DNA of 64,000 nt from Flagellimonas sp. MMG031 (GTDB lineage: Bacteria > Bacteroidota > Bacteroidia > Flavobacteriales > Flavobacteriaceae): assembly GCF_040112705.1 (NCBI RefSeq), contig NZ_CP157804.1, forward strand, positions 3,404,001-3,468,000, given 5' to 3'. This document shows positions 25,927 to 35,102 of the stretch, in pieces (position 1 is the stretch's first letter; each line of letters opens with the position of its first letter). The translations under genes and the position numbers were made by a program. Below the pieces are notes generated by a model. That model did not search any database. It was not told the DNA's origin and saw only the letters and a list, made by a program, of their open reading frames with translations.

Positions 25927-26787
25927 GTGGTATACCGAAAATAGCTCAGTTGCCTTGTTGAAGGCAGCCTCGAACACCATCCAATTGACCCCGGTATCCG
26001 CTTTTTGCTCGGTAAAATAGGACAACATCTTTTCGGTCGGCATATTCCCAGTAAGCTCATCCTTGGCCATGGGACAACCACCAAAGCCTTGAACGGCGCC
26101 ATCAAAACGACGACAGCCTGCTTTATAGGCTGAATCCACTTTTTCATGCCATTTTGTGGGGGTAGTGTGCAAATGGGCCCCAAATTCAATATCCGGATAT
26201 TTGGGAATCAAATTGGAAAACAGATAATCGATTACTTCCGGGGTGGAACTGCCTATCGTATCAGATAGGGAAAGGATACGGGTTCCCATTTCAGCCAGTT
26301 TTTCGGTCCACTCCCCTACTATCTCCACGTTCCAAGGGTCTCCATAGGGATTTCCAAACCCCATGGAGATGTAAGTTACCACTTCCTTGCCATGCCTATC
26401 CGCCAATTCCAGAATACCCTTCAAGGTTTCCACGGATTGGTCAATGGTTTTATGCGTGTTCCGCATTTGAAAGTTCTCGGAAATGGAAAAAGGAAAGCCC
26501 AAATAGTCGATGGCTTCGTGCTCGCAGGCATCTTGTGCCCCACGGACATTGGCAACGATGGCCAACAGTTTGCTTTGGGTACGGGAAAGGTCCAATAGCT
26601 CCAACACTTCTGCGGTATCCCGCATTTGTGGAATGGCCTTTGGCGATACAAAACTTCCAAAATCAATAGTATCAAAGCCGCAGCCCAGCAAAGATTGGAT
26701 GTACTTCGCCTTTTCCTTGGCAGGAATATGGGTCTTGATTCCCTGCATGGCGTCTCTGGGACATTCTATGAGTTTTACCTGTGGCAT
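25924..26787 (-). CDS. hydroxymethylglutaryl-CoA lyase family protein
   Basis: Cleaves HMG-CoA to acetyl-CoA and acetoacetate in leucine and ketone-body catabolism. The 287-residue TIM barrel has the family start VKLIECPRDAMQG, with the catalytic arginine of this motif, then LSLSDTIGSSTP, GAHLHTTP with the metal-binding histidines, and FDGAVQGFGGCPMA with the active-site cysteine region. I start at ATG 26787; the GTG at 26808 lies directly after the LysE stop and adds seven uncharacteristic residues. It is last in a leftward run pyrD-LysE-lyase; the leucine-degradation partners are not here. Confidence 0.9.
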   Translation of the reverse strand: MPQVKLIECPRDAMQGIKTHIPAKEKAKYIQSLLGCGFDTIDFGSFVSPKAIPQMRDTAEVLELLDLSRTQSKLLAIVANVRGAQDACEHEAIDYLGFPFSISENFQMRNTHKTIDQSVETLKGILELADRHGKEVVTYISMGFGNPYGDPWNVEIVGEWTEKLAEMGTRILSLSDTIGSSTPEVIDYLFSNLIPKYPDIEFGAHLHTTPTKWHEKVDSAYKAGCRRFDGAVQGFGGCPMAKDELTGNMPTEKMLSYFTEQKADTGVNWMVFEAAFNKATELFSVYH

Positions 26788-26808
26788 AAGCTTCCGTAAA
26801 AATAGCAC

Positions 26809-27465
26809 TTATTTATCCGATACAAATAGATAAATGGCAATCCCTACAAAAACAATAATCTGCATCCATTTTAAGTAAAGTCCCGCTTTCTTATGGTGCT
26901 TCAGATAATTGGAAATGGAGCCCGCCAAGAAAGCAATCATGCCAAAAACTAGGGTGGCCGAAAGCATAAAAATCAACCCTAACACATAGAATTGAACCAC
27001 GGTATTCACTGTTTCACTGAATAGAAAACCCGGGAAAAACGCAAGAAAGAATATGGTCACCTTGGGGTTGAGCACATTCATGGTAAAACCGGTCCAAAAT
27101 AGCTTCTTCCCCGATTTTTGGGCACTTTTTCCATCCTCCAATGAAATGGGCGCATCACTTTTGTAGACCTTCATCGCCAAAAACAATAAGTACAGCGCAC
27201 CGAACAATTTGATGATAAAAAAGAGAGCGTCGCTCCGTTTGATAATCTCCGAAACCCCAAAGGCCAATAAGGTCGTATGCACCAAACAGCCAGAAACGAG
27301 ACCAAAGACAACGGCCAAGCCCGATTTTGTTCCATGACCCATACTTTGGGTGAGCACAAAAATATTATCGGGACCGGGGGAAAGGGCCAAGGCAAGAGCG
27401 GACAGGAAGAAACCTATCAATATGGGATAATGGATGGTTTCCAAAAATATCGCTAGGCTTTCCAT
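26809..27465 (-). CDS. LysE family amino acid exporter
   Basis: A 218-residue inner-membrane protein with six predicted helices, of the LysE/RhtB exporter family. The conserved segment ALALSPGPDNIFVLTQS near residues 24-40 and the GLVSGCLVHTTLLAFG motif are characteristic. The exported substrate (lysine, homoserine, threonine or another amino acid) cannot be told from sequence alone. It begins 5 bases after the pyrD stop, so it is likely co-transcribed with pyrD. Confidence 0.9.
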   Translation of the reverse strand: MESLAIFLETIHYPILIGFFLSALALALSPGPDNIFVLTQSMGHGTKSGLAVVFGLVSGCLVHTTLLAFGVSEIIKRSDALFFIIKLFGALYLLFLAMKVYKSDAPISLEDGKSAQKSGKKLFWTGFTMNVLNPKVTIFFLAFFPGFLFSETVNTVVQFYVLGLIFMLSATLVFGMIAFLAGSISNYLKHHKKAGLYLKWMQIIVFVGIAIYLFVSDK

Positions 27466-27470
27466 GTTTC

Positions 27471-28511
27471 CTACGCCATTTTTTCCAAAATGGCCTTGTT
27501 GATTTTTTTAATGAGTCCCGGACCTTCATAAATGAAGCCGGTATACAGCTGAACCAAATCGGCCCCAGCTTCCAATTTTTCCAGTGCATCTTCGGGAGCA
27601 TGGATGCCCCCAACTCCTATGATGGGAAATGCCTTTCTGCTGTTTTCCGATAAAAACCGAATTACCTCGGTACTTCGATTGGTCAATGGTTTTCCGCTGA
27701 GCCCACCCATTTCTTCCGTTAAGGTAAGGTGGGATTTTAGATTTTGGCGTGCAATGGTGGTGTTGGTGGCGATGACCCCATCAATTTTCGTATCTGCCAC
27801 AATTTCGATGATGTCCAACAACTGGTCATCCGTTAAATCCGGCGCTATTTTCAATAAAATTGGCTTTTCCTTCCTTTGATGGTTCTTTGCCAATTTCTTA
27901 TTCTGATTTTTTAGTTTTTTGAGCAGCTTTGTCAAAGGTTCTTTGTCCTGTAACTCCCTAAGTCCTGGTGTGTTGGGAGAGCTCACATTCACCACAAAAT
28001 AATCCACATGCTCATACAGTGCCTCAAAACAAATCAAATAATCCTTTAGGGCTTCGTCATTCGGGGTAACCTTGTTCTTACCAATATTTCCGCCCACGAT
28101 GACCCGATGCTTTTTCTTAAGCTGTTCCACGGCATCAAAAACACCTTTATTGTTAAACCCCATGCGGTTGATAATCGCTTGGTCATCCCGCAAACGGAAC
28201 AACCGTTTTTTGGGATTTCCGGGTTGCGGCTTGGGCGTCACCGTTCCTATTTCCACGAAGCCAAAGCCAAAATCGGAAAATTCGTTGTACAATTTGGCAT
28301 CCTTATCAAAACCGGCGGCAAGACCCACCGGATTTTTGAATTTTACTCCAAATACCTCACGCTCCAATCTGCGGTCGTTTACGACAAATATTTTTCTGAA
28401 CAACCCGCCCAATCCCAATATGGAAAAGAATTTGATGGCCCTAAAAGAAAAGTGGTGAACGGCCTCGGGGTCAAACAAAAAAAGTACCGGGCGAATCAGG
28501 TATTTGTACAT
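27471..28511 (-). CDS. pyrD: dihydroorotate dehydrogenase (quinone), class 2
   Basis: Oxidises dihydroorotate to orotate using quinone in the inner membrane, step four of pyrimidine synthesis. The 346-residue protein has the N-terminal amphipathic membrane-binding region, then [42 protein letters not shown] with the catalytic serine, and [10 protein letters not shown] for FMN phosphate. The start is ATG 28511 ([11 protein letters not shown]). The GTG at 28529 is inside a -7 box (TATTTTTG, 28529-28536), so it cannot be the start. Confidence 0.96.
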   Translation of the reverse strand: MYKYLIRPVLFLFDPEAVHHFSFRAIKFFSILGLGGLFRKIFVVNDRRLEREVFGVKFKNPVGLAAGFDKDAKLYNEFSDFGFGFVEIGTVTPKPQPGNPKKRLFRLRDDQAIINRMGFNNKGVFDAVEQLKKKHRVIVGGNIGKNKVTPNDEALKDYLICFEALYEHVDYFVVNVSSPNTPGLRELQDKEPLTKLLKKLKNQNKKLAKNHQRKEKPILLKIAPDLTDDQLLDIIEIVADTKIDGVIATNTTIARQNLKSHLTLTEEMGGLSGKPLTNRSTEVIRFLSENSRKAFPIIGVGGIHAPEDALEKLEAGADLVQLYTGFIYEGPGLIKKINKAILEKMA

Positions 28512-28528
28512 TCCAATCGGATTTTGCA

Positions 28529-28536
28529 CAAAAATA
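28529..28536 (-). promoter_or_regulatory. pyrD -7 box
   Basis: TATTTTTG on the minus strand, 18 bases before the pyrD ATG at 28511. It overlaps the alternative GTG start and so argues for the shorter protein. Confidence 0.5.
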
Positions 28537-28567
28537 AAAACTCTTCAAACAGTTCTTGCCATTTCGG

Positions 28568-28987
28568 TCAATTTTCGTCAACAGACCTATTAATGTAGAT
28601 GGGGCGCAAGGTCAATTGACCACATAATTTCAAGTACCTATCATATTGTGCCTGGCTGAAGGTACCCAGCAAACGCTTGTCAATCAAACGGACATTATTT
28701 GCCATGCTATCAATGTAAGATTGATATTTTTTGGACACTTCGATAAGCACCTCGGGGGAGCTTTCCTCGTTCTGCTTCATCAGATATTTGGCCTTTTCCT
28801 TAAAAACATCGTTCCTTATCTTTACCTCGGCACTCCAGTTTTTCAGGTTTTCCTGTTGCTGCTCGGTAAGTTCAAACACTTTGATAATGGCTTCGTTGTC
28901 ACGGCCGCCCACGCCCAAAATACAGTCCATTTGGGCCATACCGCAAAACCCGCACATTAGATAAAGGAAAAAAATAGTCGCTTTCAA
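28568..28987 (-). CDS. exported protein of unknown function (139 aa)
   Basis: A 139-residue protein with an N-terminal hydrophobic segment ending in GMAQ, likely a signal peptide, and then a helical mature part. It opens FELTEQQQENLKNW, a pattern reminiscent of Spy/CpxP-type periplasmic helical proteins, but no firm family is recognised. The start is a TTG at 28987; reading back to a preceding ATA would add three residues. It lies upstream of pyrD on the same strand with a gap of about 40 bases, so co-transcription with pyrD is possible. Confidence 0.65.
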   Translation of the reverse strand: MKATIFFLYLMCGFCGMAQMDCILGVGGRDNEAIIKVFELTEQQQENLKNWSAEVKIRNDVFKEKAKYLMKQNEESSPEVLIEVSKKYQSYIDSMANNVRLIDKRLLGTFSQAQYDRYLKLCGQLTLRPIYINRSVDEN

Positions 28988-29062
28988 CTTCAGTATGCAT
29001 TTAGGTTGAGGAAAGATACTTATTAATGGCTTTAATTGGTAAAATAGCGTTTGAATAAGCTG

Positions 29063-29070
29063 TATTTTTG
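29063..29070 (+). promoter_or_regulatory. pepT -7 box
   Basis: TATTTTTG, exact TAnnTTTG, 19 bases before the pepT ATG at 29090. No TTTG occurs at the expected -33 distance. Confidence 0.45.
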
Positions 29071-29089
29071 ATGAAAAGCAACTCAGACC

Positions 29090-30319
29090 ATGGAAAAATT
29101 ATTGCCCCGTTTTTTGGAATATGTCACTACCGATACGCAAAGCGACCCGTATTCCCAAACCACCCCCAGCACAGAAAAGCAGTGGGACTTGGCCAAAAAA
29201 TTGGTGATGGAACTGCACCAAATTGGCATGCAAGAGGTTTCGATTGACGAGAATGCCTACATCATGGCGACATTGCCCAGCAATATCGATAAAAAAGTTC
29301 CCACCATTGGGTTTATTTCGCATTTTGATACCTCTCCTGATTTCTCGGGTAGAAATGTAAAGCCACAGATTATCGAAAATTATGACGGAAAGGACATCAT
29401 CCTGAACCGATTGAACAATATTGTGCTTTCTCCCGATTATTTTGAGGAACTTAAAGCCTACGAAGGTCAAACTTTGATCACTACAGATGGTACCACCTTG
29501 TTGGGAGCCGATGACAAAGCAGGTATTGCCGAAATTATCACGGCCATGGAATACTTGATTCAGCATCCTGAAATAAAACACGGTAAAATTAGAATTGCCT
29601 TTACGCCCGATGAGGAAATTGGACGCGGCGCCCATAAGTTCGATGTGGAAAAGTTTGGTGCGGAATGGGCCTACACCATGGACGGCAGCCAAGTGGGCGA
29701 ACTGGAATATGAAAACTTTAATGCCGCAAAGGCCAAAATCACCATTACCGGTAAAAGTGTCCACCCGGGCTATGCCAAGAACAAAATGGTAAACGCCATT
29801 GGGATTGCCAACGATTTTTTGACCCACCTACCCCCTAGTGAAGTTCCCGAACATACCACCGGTAGGGAAGGCTTTTTTCATGTGCACAAAATCAAAGGGG
29901 AAATTGAAAAGGCGGAGATAGACCTCATCATTCGTGACCATGACGCCGTTCATTTTCAGGCGAGGAAAGATCTATTGAACGACATCAAAGCAAAGCTCAA
30001 TAAAAAGTATGGGGAATTCATCGACCTTACCATAGAGGACCAGTACAAGAACATGCGTGAAAAAGTTGAACCTGTTTTTCATATTGTAGAGATTGCCGAG
30101 GAAGCCATGAAATCGCTTCAAATTGAGCCCATCATCAAGCCTATTCGAGGGGGTACCGATGGTTCGCAACTAAGTTTTATGGGGTTGCCCTGCCCCAATA
30201 TTTTTGCCGGCGGACATAATTTTCATGGTAAATACGAGTATGTTCCTTTGGAAAGTATGCAAAAGGCAGTGATGGTCATTGTTAAAATCTGCGAACTTAC
30301 CGCCATTCAAATCAAGTAG
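29090..30319 (+). CDS. pepT: peptidase T (tripeptide aminopeptidase)
   Basis: Zinc-dependent M20 aminopeptidase that removes the N-terminal residue of tripeptides in the cytoplasm. The 409 residues show the two-zinc site motifs: [11 protein letters not shown] near 80 (His and Asp ligands), [12 protein letters not shown] with the bridging Asp, [11 protein letters not shown] with the catalytic Glu pair, and TDGSQLSF / [16 protein letters not shown] at the end. The length matches E. coli PepT. The next gene starts 2 bases later and is probably co-transcribed. Confidence 0.95.
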   Translation: MEKLLPRFLEYVTTDTQSDPYSQTTPSTEKQWDLAKKLVMELHQIGMQEVSIDENAYIMATLPSNIDKKVPTIGFISHFDTSPDFSGRNVKPQIIENYDGKDIILNRLNNIVLSPDYFEELKAYEGQTLITTDGTTLLGADDKAGIAEIITAMEYLIQHPEIKHGKIRIAFTPDEEIGRGAHKFDVEKFGAEWAYTMDGSQVGELEYENFNAAKAKITITGKSVHPGYAKNKMVNAIGIANDFLTHLPPSEVPEHTTGREGFFHVHKIKGEIEKAEIDLIIRDHDAVHFQARKDLLNDIKAKLNKKYGEFIDLTIEDQYKNMREKVEPVFHIVEIAEEAMKSLQIEPIIKPIRGGTDGSQLSFMGLPCPNIFAGGHNFHGKYEYVPLESMQKAVMVIVKICELTAIQIK

Positions 30320-30321
30320 TT

Positions 30322-30912
30322 ATGGGCAAAATGGAAAAACTGGAAACGTACTACGAAAAAGAGCATCCGTTTAAGAAAGGTATCGGCATACTGAGAAAAA
30401 TAGCCTTGAAAACGGAAGCCAGGGAAGATTTTAAATGGAGTATTCCCGTGTATACACTCAACGGGAAAAACGTTTTTGGTATCTGTAAGTTCAAGAGCCA
30501 CTTTGGGGTTTGGTTTTTTAACGGTGTGTTTTTAAAGGACCCAAAAAATGTCTTGGAAAATGCACAAGAAGGTAAAACAAAGGGCATGCGACACTGGAAG
30601 TTTCAAAGTTTGGAAGCGGTGGATGAACAAACCGTCCTGTCTTACATGAAAGAAGCATTGGACAACCAGAAAAAAGGAATGGAAGTAAAGGCGGAGAAAA
30701 CGAAAGAGGTGGTCATTCCAGAATTACTGTTTTCTGAATTTAAAAAAGATACTACACTGCGGAAGGCCTTTAATGCACTATCCCCTTACAAACAGAAAGA
30801 GTTTAGCGAACATATTTCCGAAGCCAAACAGGAAAAAACCAAATTGCGAAGGTTGGAGAAAATAATACCTATGATCATTGAAGGTGTTGGTTTGAATGAT
30901 GGGTATCGGTAG
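30322..30912 (+). CDS. YdeI/OmdA-family protein with DUF1801-like domain
   Basis: A 196-residue cytoplasmic protein. The N-terminal half (ILRKIALKTEAREDFKWSIPVYTLNGKNVFGIC) is a DUF1801-like domain, and the C-terminal half (LRKAFNALSPYKQKEFSEHISEAKQEKTKLRRL) matches the bacteriocin-protection YdeI/OmpD-associated helical motif. The gene is coupled to pepT by a 2-base gap. The physiological role of this family is not well established, and the context does not clarify it. The internal ATG three codons in is an alternative start. Confidence 0.78.
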   Translation: MGKMEKLETYYEKEHPFKKGIGILRKIALKTEAREDFKWSIPVYTLNGKNVFGICKFKSHFGVWFFNGVFLKDPKNVLENAQEGKTKGMRHWKFQSLEAVDEQTVLSYMKEALDNQKKGMEVKAEKTKEVVIPELLFSEFKKDTTLRKAFNALSPYKQKEFSEHISEAKQEKTKLRRLEKIIPMIIEGVGLNDGYR

Positions 30913-30962
30913 TACTCAATAGCTTTTCTAGTGTTTTGTACCAATTCAAACGTCCAGAAAGT

Positions 30963-31096
30963 CAACCCAACTACTGCTTGGGTTGTTGAACTAGGAATGT
31001 CATACGCCATCAACCTTGTTTTCTATACATAGAAAATATCATTAATGGTTTGTTTTGTTACAACAATCCATATTTTTACCTTATTCTTTGTTACAA
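30963..31096. repeat. inverted and direct repeats upstream of the AAA ATPase
   Basis: Three small repeats precede the ATPase gene: CAACCCAA/TTGGGTTG, an 8-bp inverted repeat at 30963-30985 with a 7-base loop; TTTTCTAT/ATAGAAAA at 31019-31036; and a direct repeat TTTGTTACAA at 31054-31063 and 31087-31096, 33 bases apart. No T-run follows the first hairpin. Their role is unknown. Confidence 0.4.
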
Positions 31097-31136
31097 ATTT
31101 ATATTTTGTCATTAGATTACAAGTACTTTAGGCGTA

Positions 31137-32492
31137 ATGAACTTTAAACGACATATAGAAAAACACCTTACGAACTGGAAGGAATCGAAGAACCGTAAAC
31201 CACTTATTTTACGGGGTGCCAGACAAGTTGGCAAAACTACGTTGATCAAAGAATTTTCGGAAACCTACAAAAAATCAATTCTTTTGAATCTAGAAAAACC
31301 GAGTGAGCTCCGGTTTTTTCAAGATTACGAGGATGTAAAAACAATTACGCAAGCACTTTTCCTTAAATTTAATATATCCACAAAAGAGACGGCCAACACA
31401 CTACTTTTCATTGATGAAATTCAGGAATCACCCAAAGCTATCCAACTCTTACGCTATTTTTTTGAGGAAATACCAGAATTACATGTAATAGCTGCTGGTT
31501 CTTTATTGGAATTTGCGCTAGAGAAGGTAGACAGTTTCCCTGTTGGCAGAGTAGAATTTATATACCTGCACCCATTAAATTTTTCGGAATTTCTTATGGC
31601 CTTAGGGCATGAAAATGCTTTGGAACAACTCCATAACTTACCCATAAACAATTATGCCCATAACACTTTATTGGGATTATTCCATACGTACACCATAATA
31701 GGTGGAATGCCCGAAATCGTTAAAACGTATAAGGAGACAAAAAGTGTGGCTGATCTTCCAAGAGTTTACGAGAGTATTTGGGCAGCCTACAAAAATGATG
31801 TTGAAAAGTACACTTCCAACAATTCGGAGCGTAATGTAATTAGGCACATCGTAAACGTCGCCCATTTGTATGTTGACCAGCGCATTAAATTTCAGAATTT
31901 TGGAAATTCCAATTATCGCTCACGAGAAGTTGGGGAAGCCTTTCGAAATTTAGATGATGCCAAAATCATACAATTGATATATCCAACAACAGATTTGCTA
32001 ACTCCTGTTAAACCCGATATCAAAAAATCCCCTAAATTACAGTTTTTGGATACTGGACTTGTAAATCACGGTCTAAAAATCCAGGGAGAATTACTTGCTT
32101 TGAATGATTTAAGCTATGCATACAAGGGAGCCATTTTACCACATATGGTTACTCAGGAAATTATTTCGCTGAATATTTTTGACACCAAAAAACCACATTT
32201 TTGGGTACGGGAGAAATCACAGGCATCATCAGAAGTTGATTTGGTTTATTCATACAAGAACAAGGTAGTTCCCATCGAAATCAAATCCGGTCCTTCTGGG
32301 AAATTAAAATCCCTACATGAATTTGTCGAGCGCACAAACCACGGCTATGCCATCCGGTTGTACGCTGGAGAATTTAACATTGAAGAACACGAAACACCCA
32401 ATCTCCGTAAACCTTACAAGCTAATGAATTTACCGTACTATTTGGGCACCAAATTGCCTGAATACATAGGCTATTTCTTAGACAATCACTAG
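31137..32492 (+). CDS. AAA_14/DUF4143 ATPase, possibly acquired
   Basis: A 451-residue P-loop ATPase of the AAA_14 type: Walker A GARQVGKTT at 27-35 and Walker B LLFIDEIQ near 88-95. The C-terminal part is DUF4143, with an E-V-D...(I/V)PIEIKSG arrangement (roughly residues 362-386) resembling PD-(D/E)XK nuclease folds. This family is patchily distributed across bacteria and is often strain-specific. The gene is more AT-rich than its neighbours by eye, sits alone in the locus, and is preceded by a 224-bp gap. Its function (possibly DNA metabolism or defence) is unproven. Confidence 0.85.
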   Translation: MNFKRHIEKHLTNWKESKNRKPLILRGARQVGKTTLIKEFSETYKKSILLNLEKPSELRFFQDYEDVKTITQALFLKFNISTKETANTLLFIDEIQESPKAIQLLRYFFEEIPELHVIAAGSLLEFALEKVDSFPVGRVEFIYLHPLNFSEFLMALGHENALEQLHNLPINNYAHNTLLGLFHTYTIIGGMPEIVKTYKETKSVADLPRVYESIWAAYKNDVEKYTSNNSERNVIRHIVNVAHLYVDQRIKFQNFGNSNYRSREVGEAFRNLDDAKIIQLIYPTTDLLTPVKPDIKKSPKLQFLDTGLVNHGLKIQGELLALNDLSYAYKGAILPHMVTQEIISLNIFDTKKPHFWVREKSQASSEVDLVYSYKNKVVPIEIKSGPSGKLKSLHEFVERTNHGYAIRLYAGEFNIEEHETPNLRKPYKLMNLPYYLGTKLPEYIGYFLDNH

Positions 32493-32617
32493 ATCAAAAA
32501 GGAAATTAATAAAGAGTAAAGCCCCTAATTGCGCTACTACATCCAAAGTTAATTTTTCCTTATTTATTTTCAGTACAGCAAGTTATATCTTACTTTAGCA
32601 TTATAAATAAAGACGCC

Positions 32618-32905
32618 ATGACCATAAGTACAAGACAAACCATCATTCTTTCTTCAATTCTAGTGTTGCTAGCCATTCCATTGATTGCGATGCAGTTCTC
32701 ACCCGATGTACAATGGTCGTTGTTCGATTTTGTGGTGGCTGGCGGATTGTTATTGGCCTTGGGTTTTTCAATTGACTTTGCTCTGAGAAAAGTCAAAACC
32801 CTATCCAAAAGAGTAATTGCCATCACCGTTTTTGTGGCCATATTCCTTTTGGTCTGGGCAGAATTGGCCATTGGAGTATTCGGAACTCCCTTCGCCGGTA
32901 GTTAA
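32618..32905 (+). CDS. small membrane protein (95 aa)
   Basis: A 95-residue protein with three hydrophobic segments (about 8-26, 33-52, 64-88), probably inner membrane. I recognise no family. It is on the same strand as the AAA gene but separated by 125 bases, with no shared signal, so it is likely an independent gene. Short hydrophobic proteins of this kind are frequent in Flavobacteriaceae and mostly uncharacterised. Confidence 0.65.
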   Translation: MTISTRQTIILSSILVLLAIPLIAMQFSPDVQWSLFDFVVAGGLLLALGFSIDFALRKVKTLSKRVIAITVFVAIFLLVWAELAIGVFGTPFAGS

Positions 32906-33047
32906 TTGTAACTTCCCTTTAAAGAGCATCCAAACGCCAGTTTTCCAAAATTTTTGTTAAATGCGGAGCATCTGCCAAAAATTGCTGGAACCCTCCTGTT
33001 TGCGTTCCACAAAATTTATGGATATTTAGGGTTTTTAATGGGCAAGA

Positions 33048-33611
33048 ATGGGCAAACGGAAGAAGCAGGCCAAAGTATTACGCATATTTCGAAAAGTACA
33101 CCGAACCACAGGGGCTTTACTCTTTATTTTTTTCTTTTTCATATCCATTTCAGGACTATTGTTGGGCTGGAAGAAGAATTCCAACGGCTATATCCTTCCC
33201 GAAACACAAAAGGGAACTACGGCCGACCTAAAACAATGGCTACCTGTGGACAGTTTGCACACCATTGCCTGTACCACCTTACACAGCGAAGTTTCACCCA
33301 ATCTTTCCTTAGAAATAGACCGTATTGATATGCGGAAGGAAAAAGGGTCTGTAAAATTTGTATTTGTGGACTCTTTTTATGAGATACAATTGGATGGCGC
33401 CACAGGAAATGTGCTTTCCATCGGCAAACGAAGGTCCGATTTTTTGGAAAACATTCATGATGGGTCTTTGGTAGACGACTATCTAGGTTGGGAGGGATAT
33501 TTCAAACTGATTTACACCTCTGTAATGGGAATTTCCCTATTGATTTTTACCATCACCGGGTTTTGGTTGTGGTACGGGCCCAAGCGTATGAGAAAGGCCA
33601 ACAAAGCGTAA
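33048..33611 (+). CDS. PepSY-associated transmembrane protein
   Basis: A 187-residue inner-membrane protein with the PepSY_TM layout: a cytoplasmic start KVLRIFRKVHRTTGALLF with the conserved K/R-x-x-x-x-H, a first helix (about 22-41), a periplasmic PepSY-like domain, and a second helix (IYTSVMGISLLIFTITGFWLWYGPKRMRK) near the C-terminus. PepSY_TM proteins are often linked to iron or siderophore reduction. It stands alone here. Only part of the larger PepSY_TM fold is present, so it is the short form. Confidence 0.78.
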   Translation: MGKRKKQAKVLRIFRKVHRTTGALLFIFFFFISISGLLLGWKKNSNGYILPETQKGTTADLKQWLPVDSLHTIACTTLHSEVSPNLSLEIDRIDMRKEKGSVKFVFVDSFYEIQLDGATGNVLSIGKRRSDFLENIHDGSLVDDYLGWEGYFKLIYTSVMGISLLIFTITGFWLWYGPKRMRKANKA

Positions 33612-33704
33612 GACCTCAAAAAACAACAATTCTCGATGCTCGTTTTCTACACTTTGATGCGAAAACGAACTCGAACTGATGAATTTTAGTTACATCTATC
33701 CTGT

Positions 33705-35102
33705 TTATCCTTTTATCTTTTTGATTGGTATGGTTCCATACTTATCTATCAAATAAACCAAACTGGCCATGGTGGCCGCTCCCAACTCCAATTCGCGCTT
33801 GTTCACGTGCTCAAAAGTGTCGTTTTCGGCATGATGGTGGTCAAAGTACCGTTGGGAATCGGGACGCAATCCTGCCAAAACGATTCCTTCATCCTTTAAA
33901 GGTCCAATATCCGCCCCACTTCCACCTTCGTAAAATAAATGTATCAGATAGGGTTCAAACAATTCTTTCCAACCTTGAATCTGTTGGATATTTTCGGGAT
34001 TGGCATCAATGGAAAAACCTCTGGGCGTGAATCCGCCAGAATCACTTTCCAAGGCGAAAATGTGCCTTTCATTTTTGCTACGTGCCACCTCGGCATATTT
34101 GTTTCCGCCGCGAAGTCCGTTTTCCTCGTTCATAAAAAGAACTACACGCAAGGTTCGCTTCGGACGGTATCCCGTTTCTTTTAAAAGTCGAAGCACATCC
34201 ATGCTCTGCACGCATCCTGCACCATCATCGTGGGAACCATCGCCCAAATCCCAGGAATCCAAATGTCCGCCGACTACCATAATTTCATCAGGGTAGGTAC
34301 TTCCCGTAATCTGCCCGATTACATTGTAGGATTGCACATCTTCCAGTTGCTTACAGTTTTGTTTGAAATAAAACTTGGCGTCAGGATTTAATTTTAAGGT
34401 AGTACTCAGCAACTCCGCTCCGTTGGTGCTGATGGCTGCCGCCGGTATTCGTTGATTGACTGGCATATCTCCGTATCCCATAGATCCGGTATGTGGATAA
34501 TCGTCCAACCGAAGGTTCATGGAACGCACTATGACACCGACCGCACCGTACTTGGCTGCTTCTGCTGCACCGGAATATCGCTGGTCCACACATCCGGAAT
34601 AGGAGGCAAAAGTATTTATAAGCGTAGGGTCCATAGGGCGATTGTAAAAGACAATCTTCCCTTCAATTTGGTCGCGTCCCAATTTTTCCAAGTCCTCAAT
34701 CCCCATTACTTCCACTACATTGGCCTTAAGGCCACCATCTGGGGTGGCTACGGAACCTCCGAGAGCACAAATCGGCACATTGGTCGTTAGTCCAGGTTTG
34801 GTTTCAAAGTAGGCAAATTCAGGAATGCCCCTTACCCATTTGGGCACCATTACGGGTTGTAGCCAAACCTTGTCCAGTCCCAACGAGTCCAATTGGGCCT
34901 TGGTATAGTCTACCGCCTGTTGAGCCTGTACGGAGCCCGAAAGTCGCCCACCAATCTGGTTGGAGAGGTAATTGAGCCAATCATAGGCCTTCCCATTGGT
35001 CAATGCTTCGTCGTAGATGGCCTTTATCTGTTTCTCATCCTCGGTTTGGGCTAAAAAGGGGGTACTGACCATCAAAAAGGCCAAAAGTAGTACGGTTCTC
35101 AT
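33705..35102 (-). CDS. M28 family zinc aminopeptidase/carboxypeptidase, exported
   Basis: A 465-residue exported peptidase. Residues 1-18 are a signal peptide (TPFLAQ). The PA-like insert lies near 110-230, and the M28 catalytic domain has the metal-site motifs GGHLDSWDLGDGSHDDGAG, FMNEENGLRG, LESDSGGF, and HHAENDTFEHV. It is close in layout to mammalian-type plasma glutamate carboxypeptidase, so it would release amino acids or dipeptides outside the inner membrane. Its start overlaps the PPK2 stop by 4 bases, indicating co-transcription. Confidence 0.88.
   Translation of the reverse strand: MRTVLLLAFLMVSTPFLAQTEDEKQIKAIYDEALTNGKAYDWLNYLSNQIGGRLSGSVQAQQAVDYTKAQLDSLGLDKVWLQPVMVPKWVRGIPEFAYFETKPGLTTNVPICALGGSVATPDGGLKANVVEVMGIEDLEKLGRDQIEGKIVFYNRPMDPTLINTFASYSGCVDQRYSGAAEAAKYGAVGVIVRSMNLRLDDYPHTGSMGYGDMPVNQRIPAAAISTNGAELLSTTLKLNPDAKFYFKQNCKQLEDVQSYNVIGQITGSTYPDEIMVVGGHLDSWDLGDGSHDDGAGCVQSMDVLRLLKETGYRPKRTLRVVLFMNEENGLRGGNKYAEVARSKNERHIFALESDSGGFTPRGFSIDANPENIQQIQGWKELFEPYLIHLFYEGGSGADIGPLKDEGIVLAGLRPDSQRYFDHHHAENDTFEHVNKRELELGAATMASLVYLIDKYGTIPIKKIKG

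Noticed and set aside
29099..29827. 242-codon open frame opposite pepT
   Set aside because: Complement of conserved pepT sequence; no independent signal.
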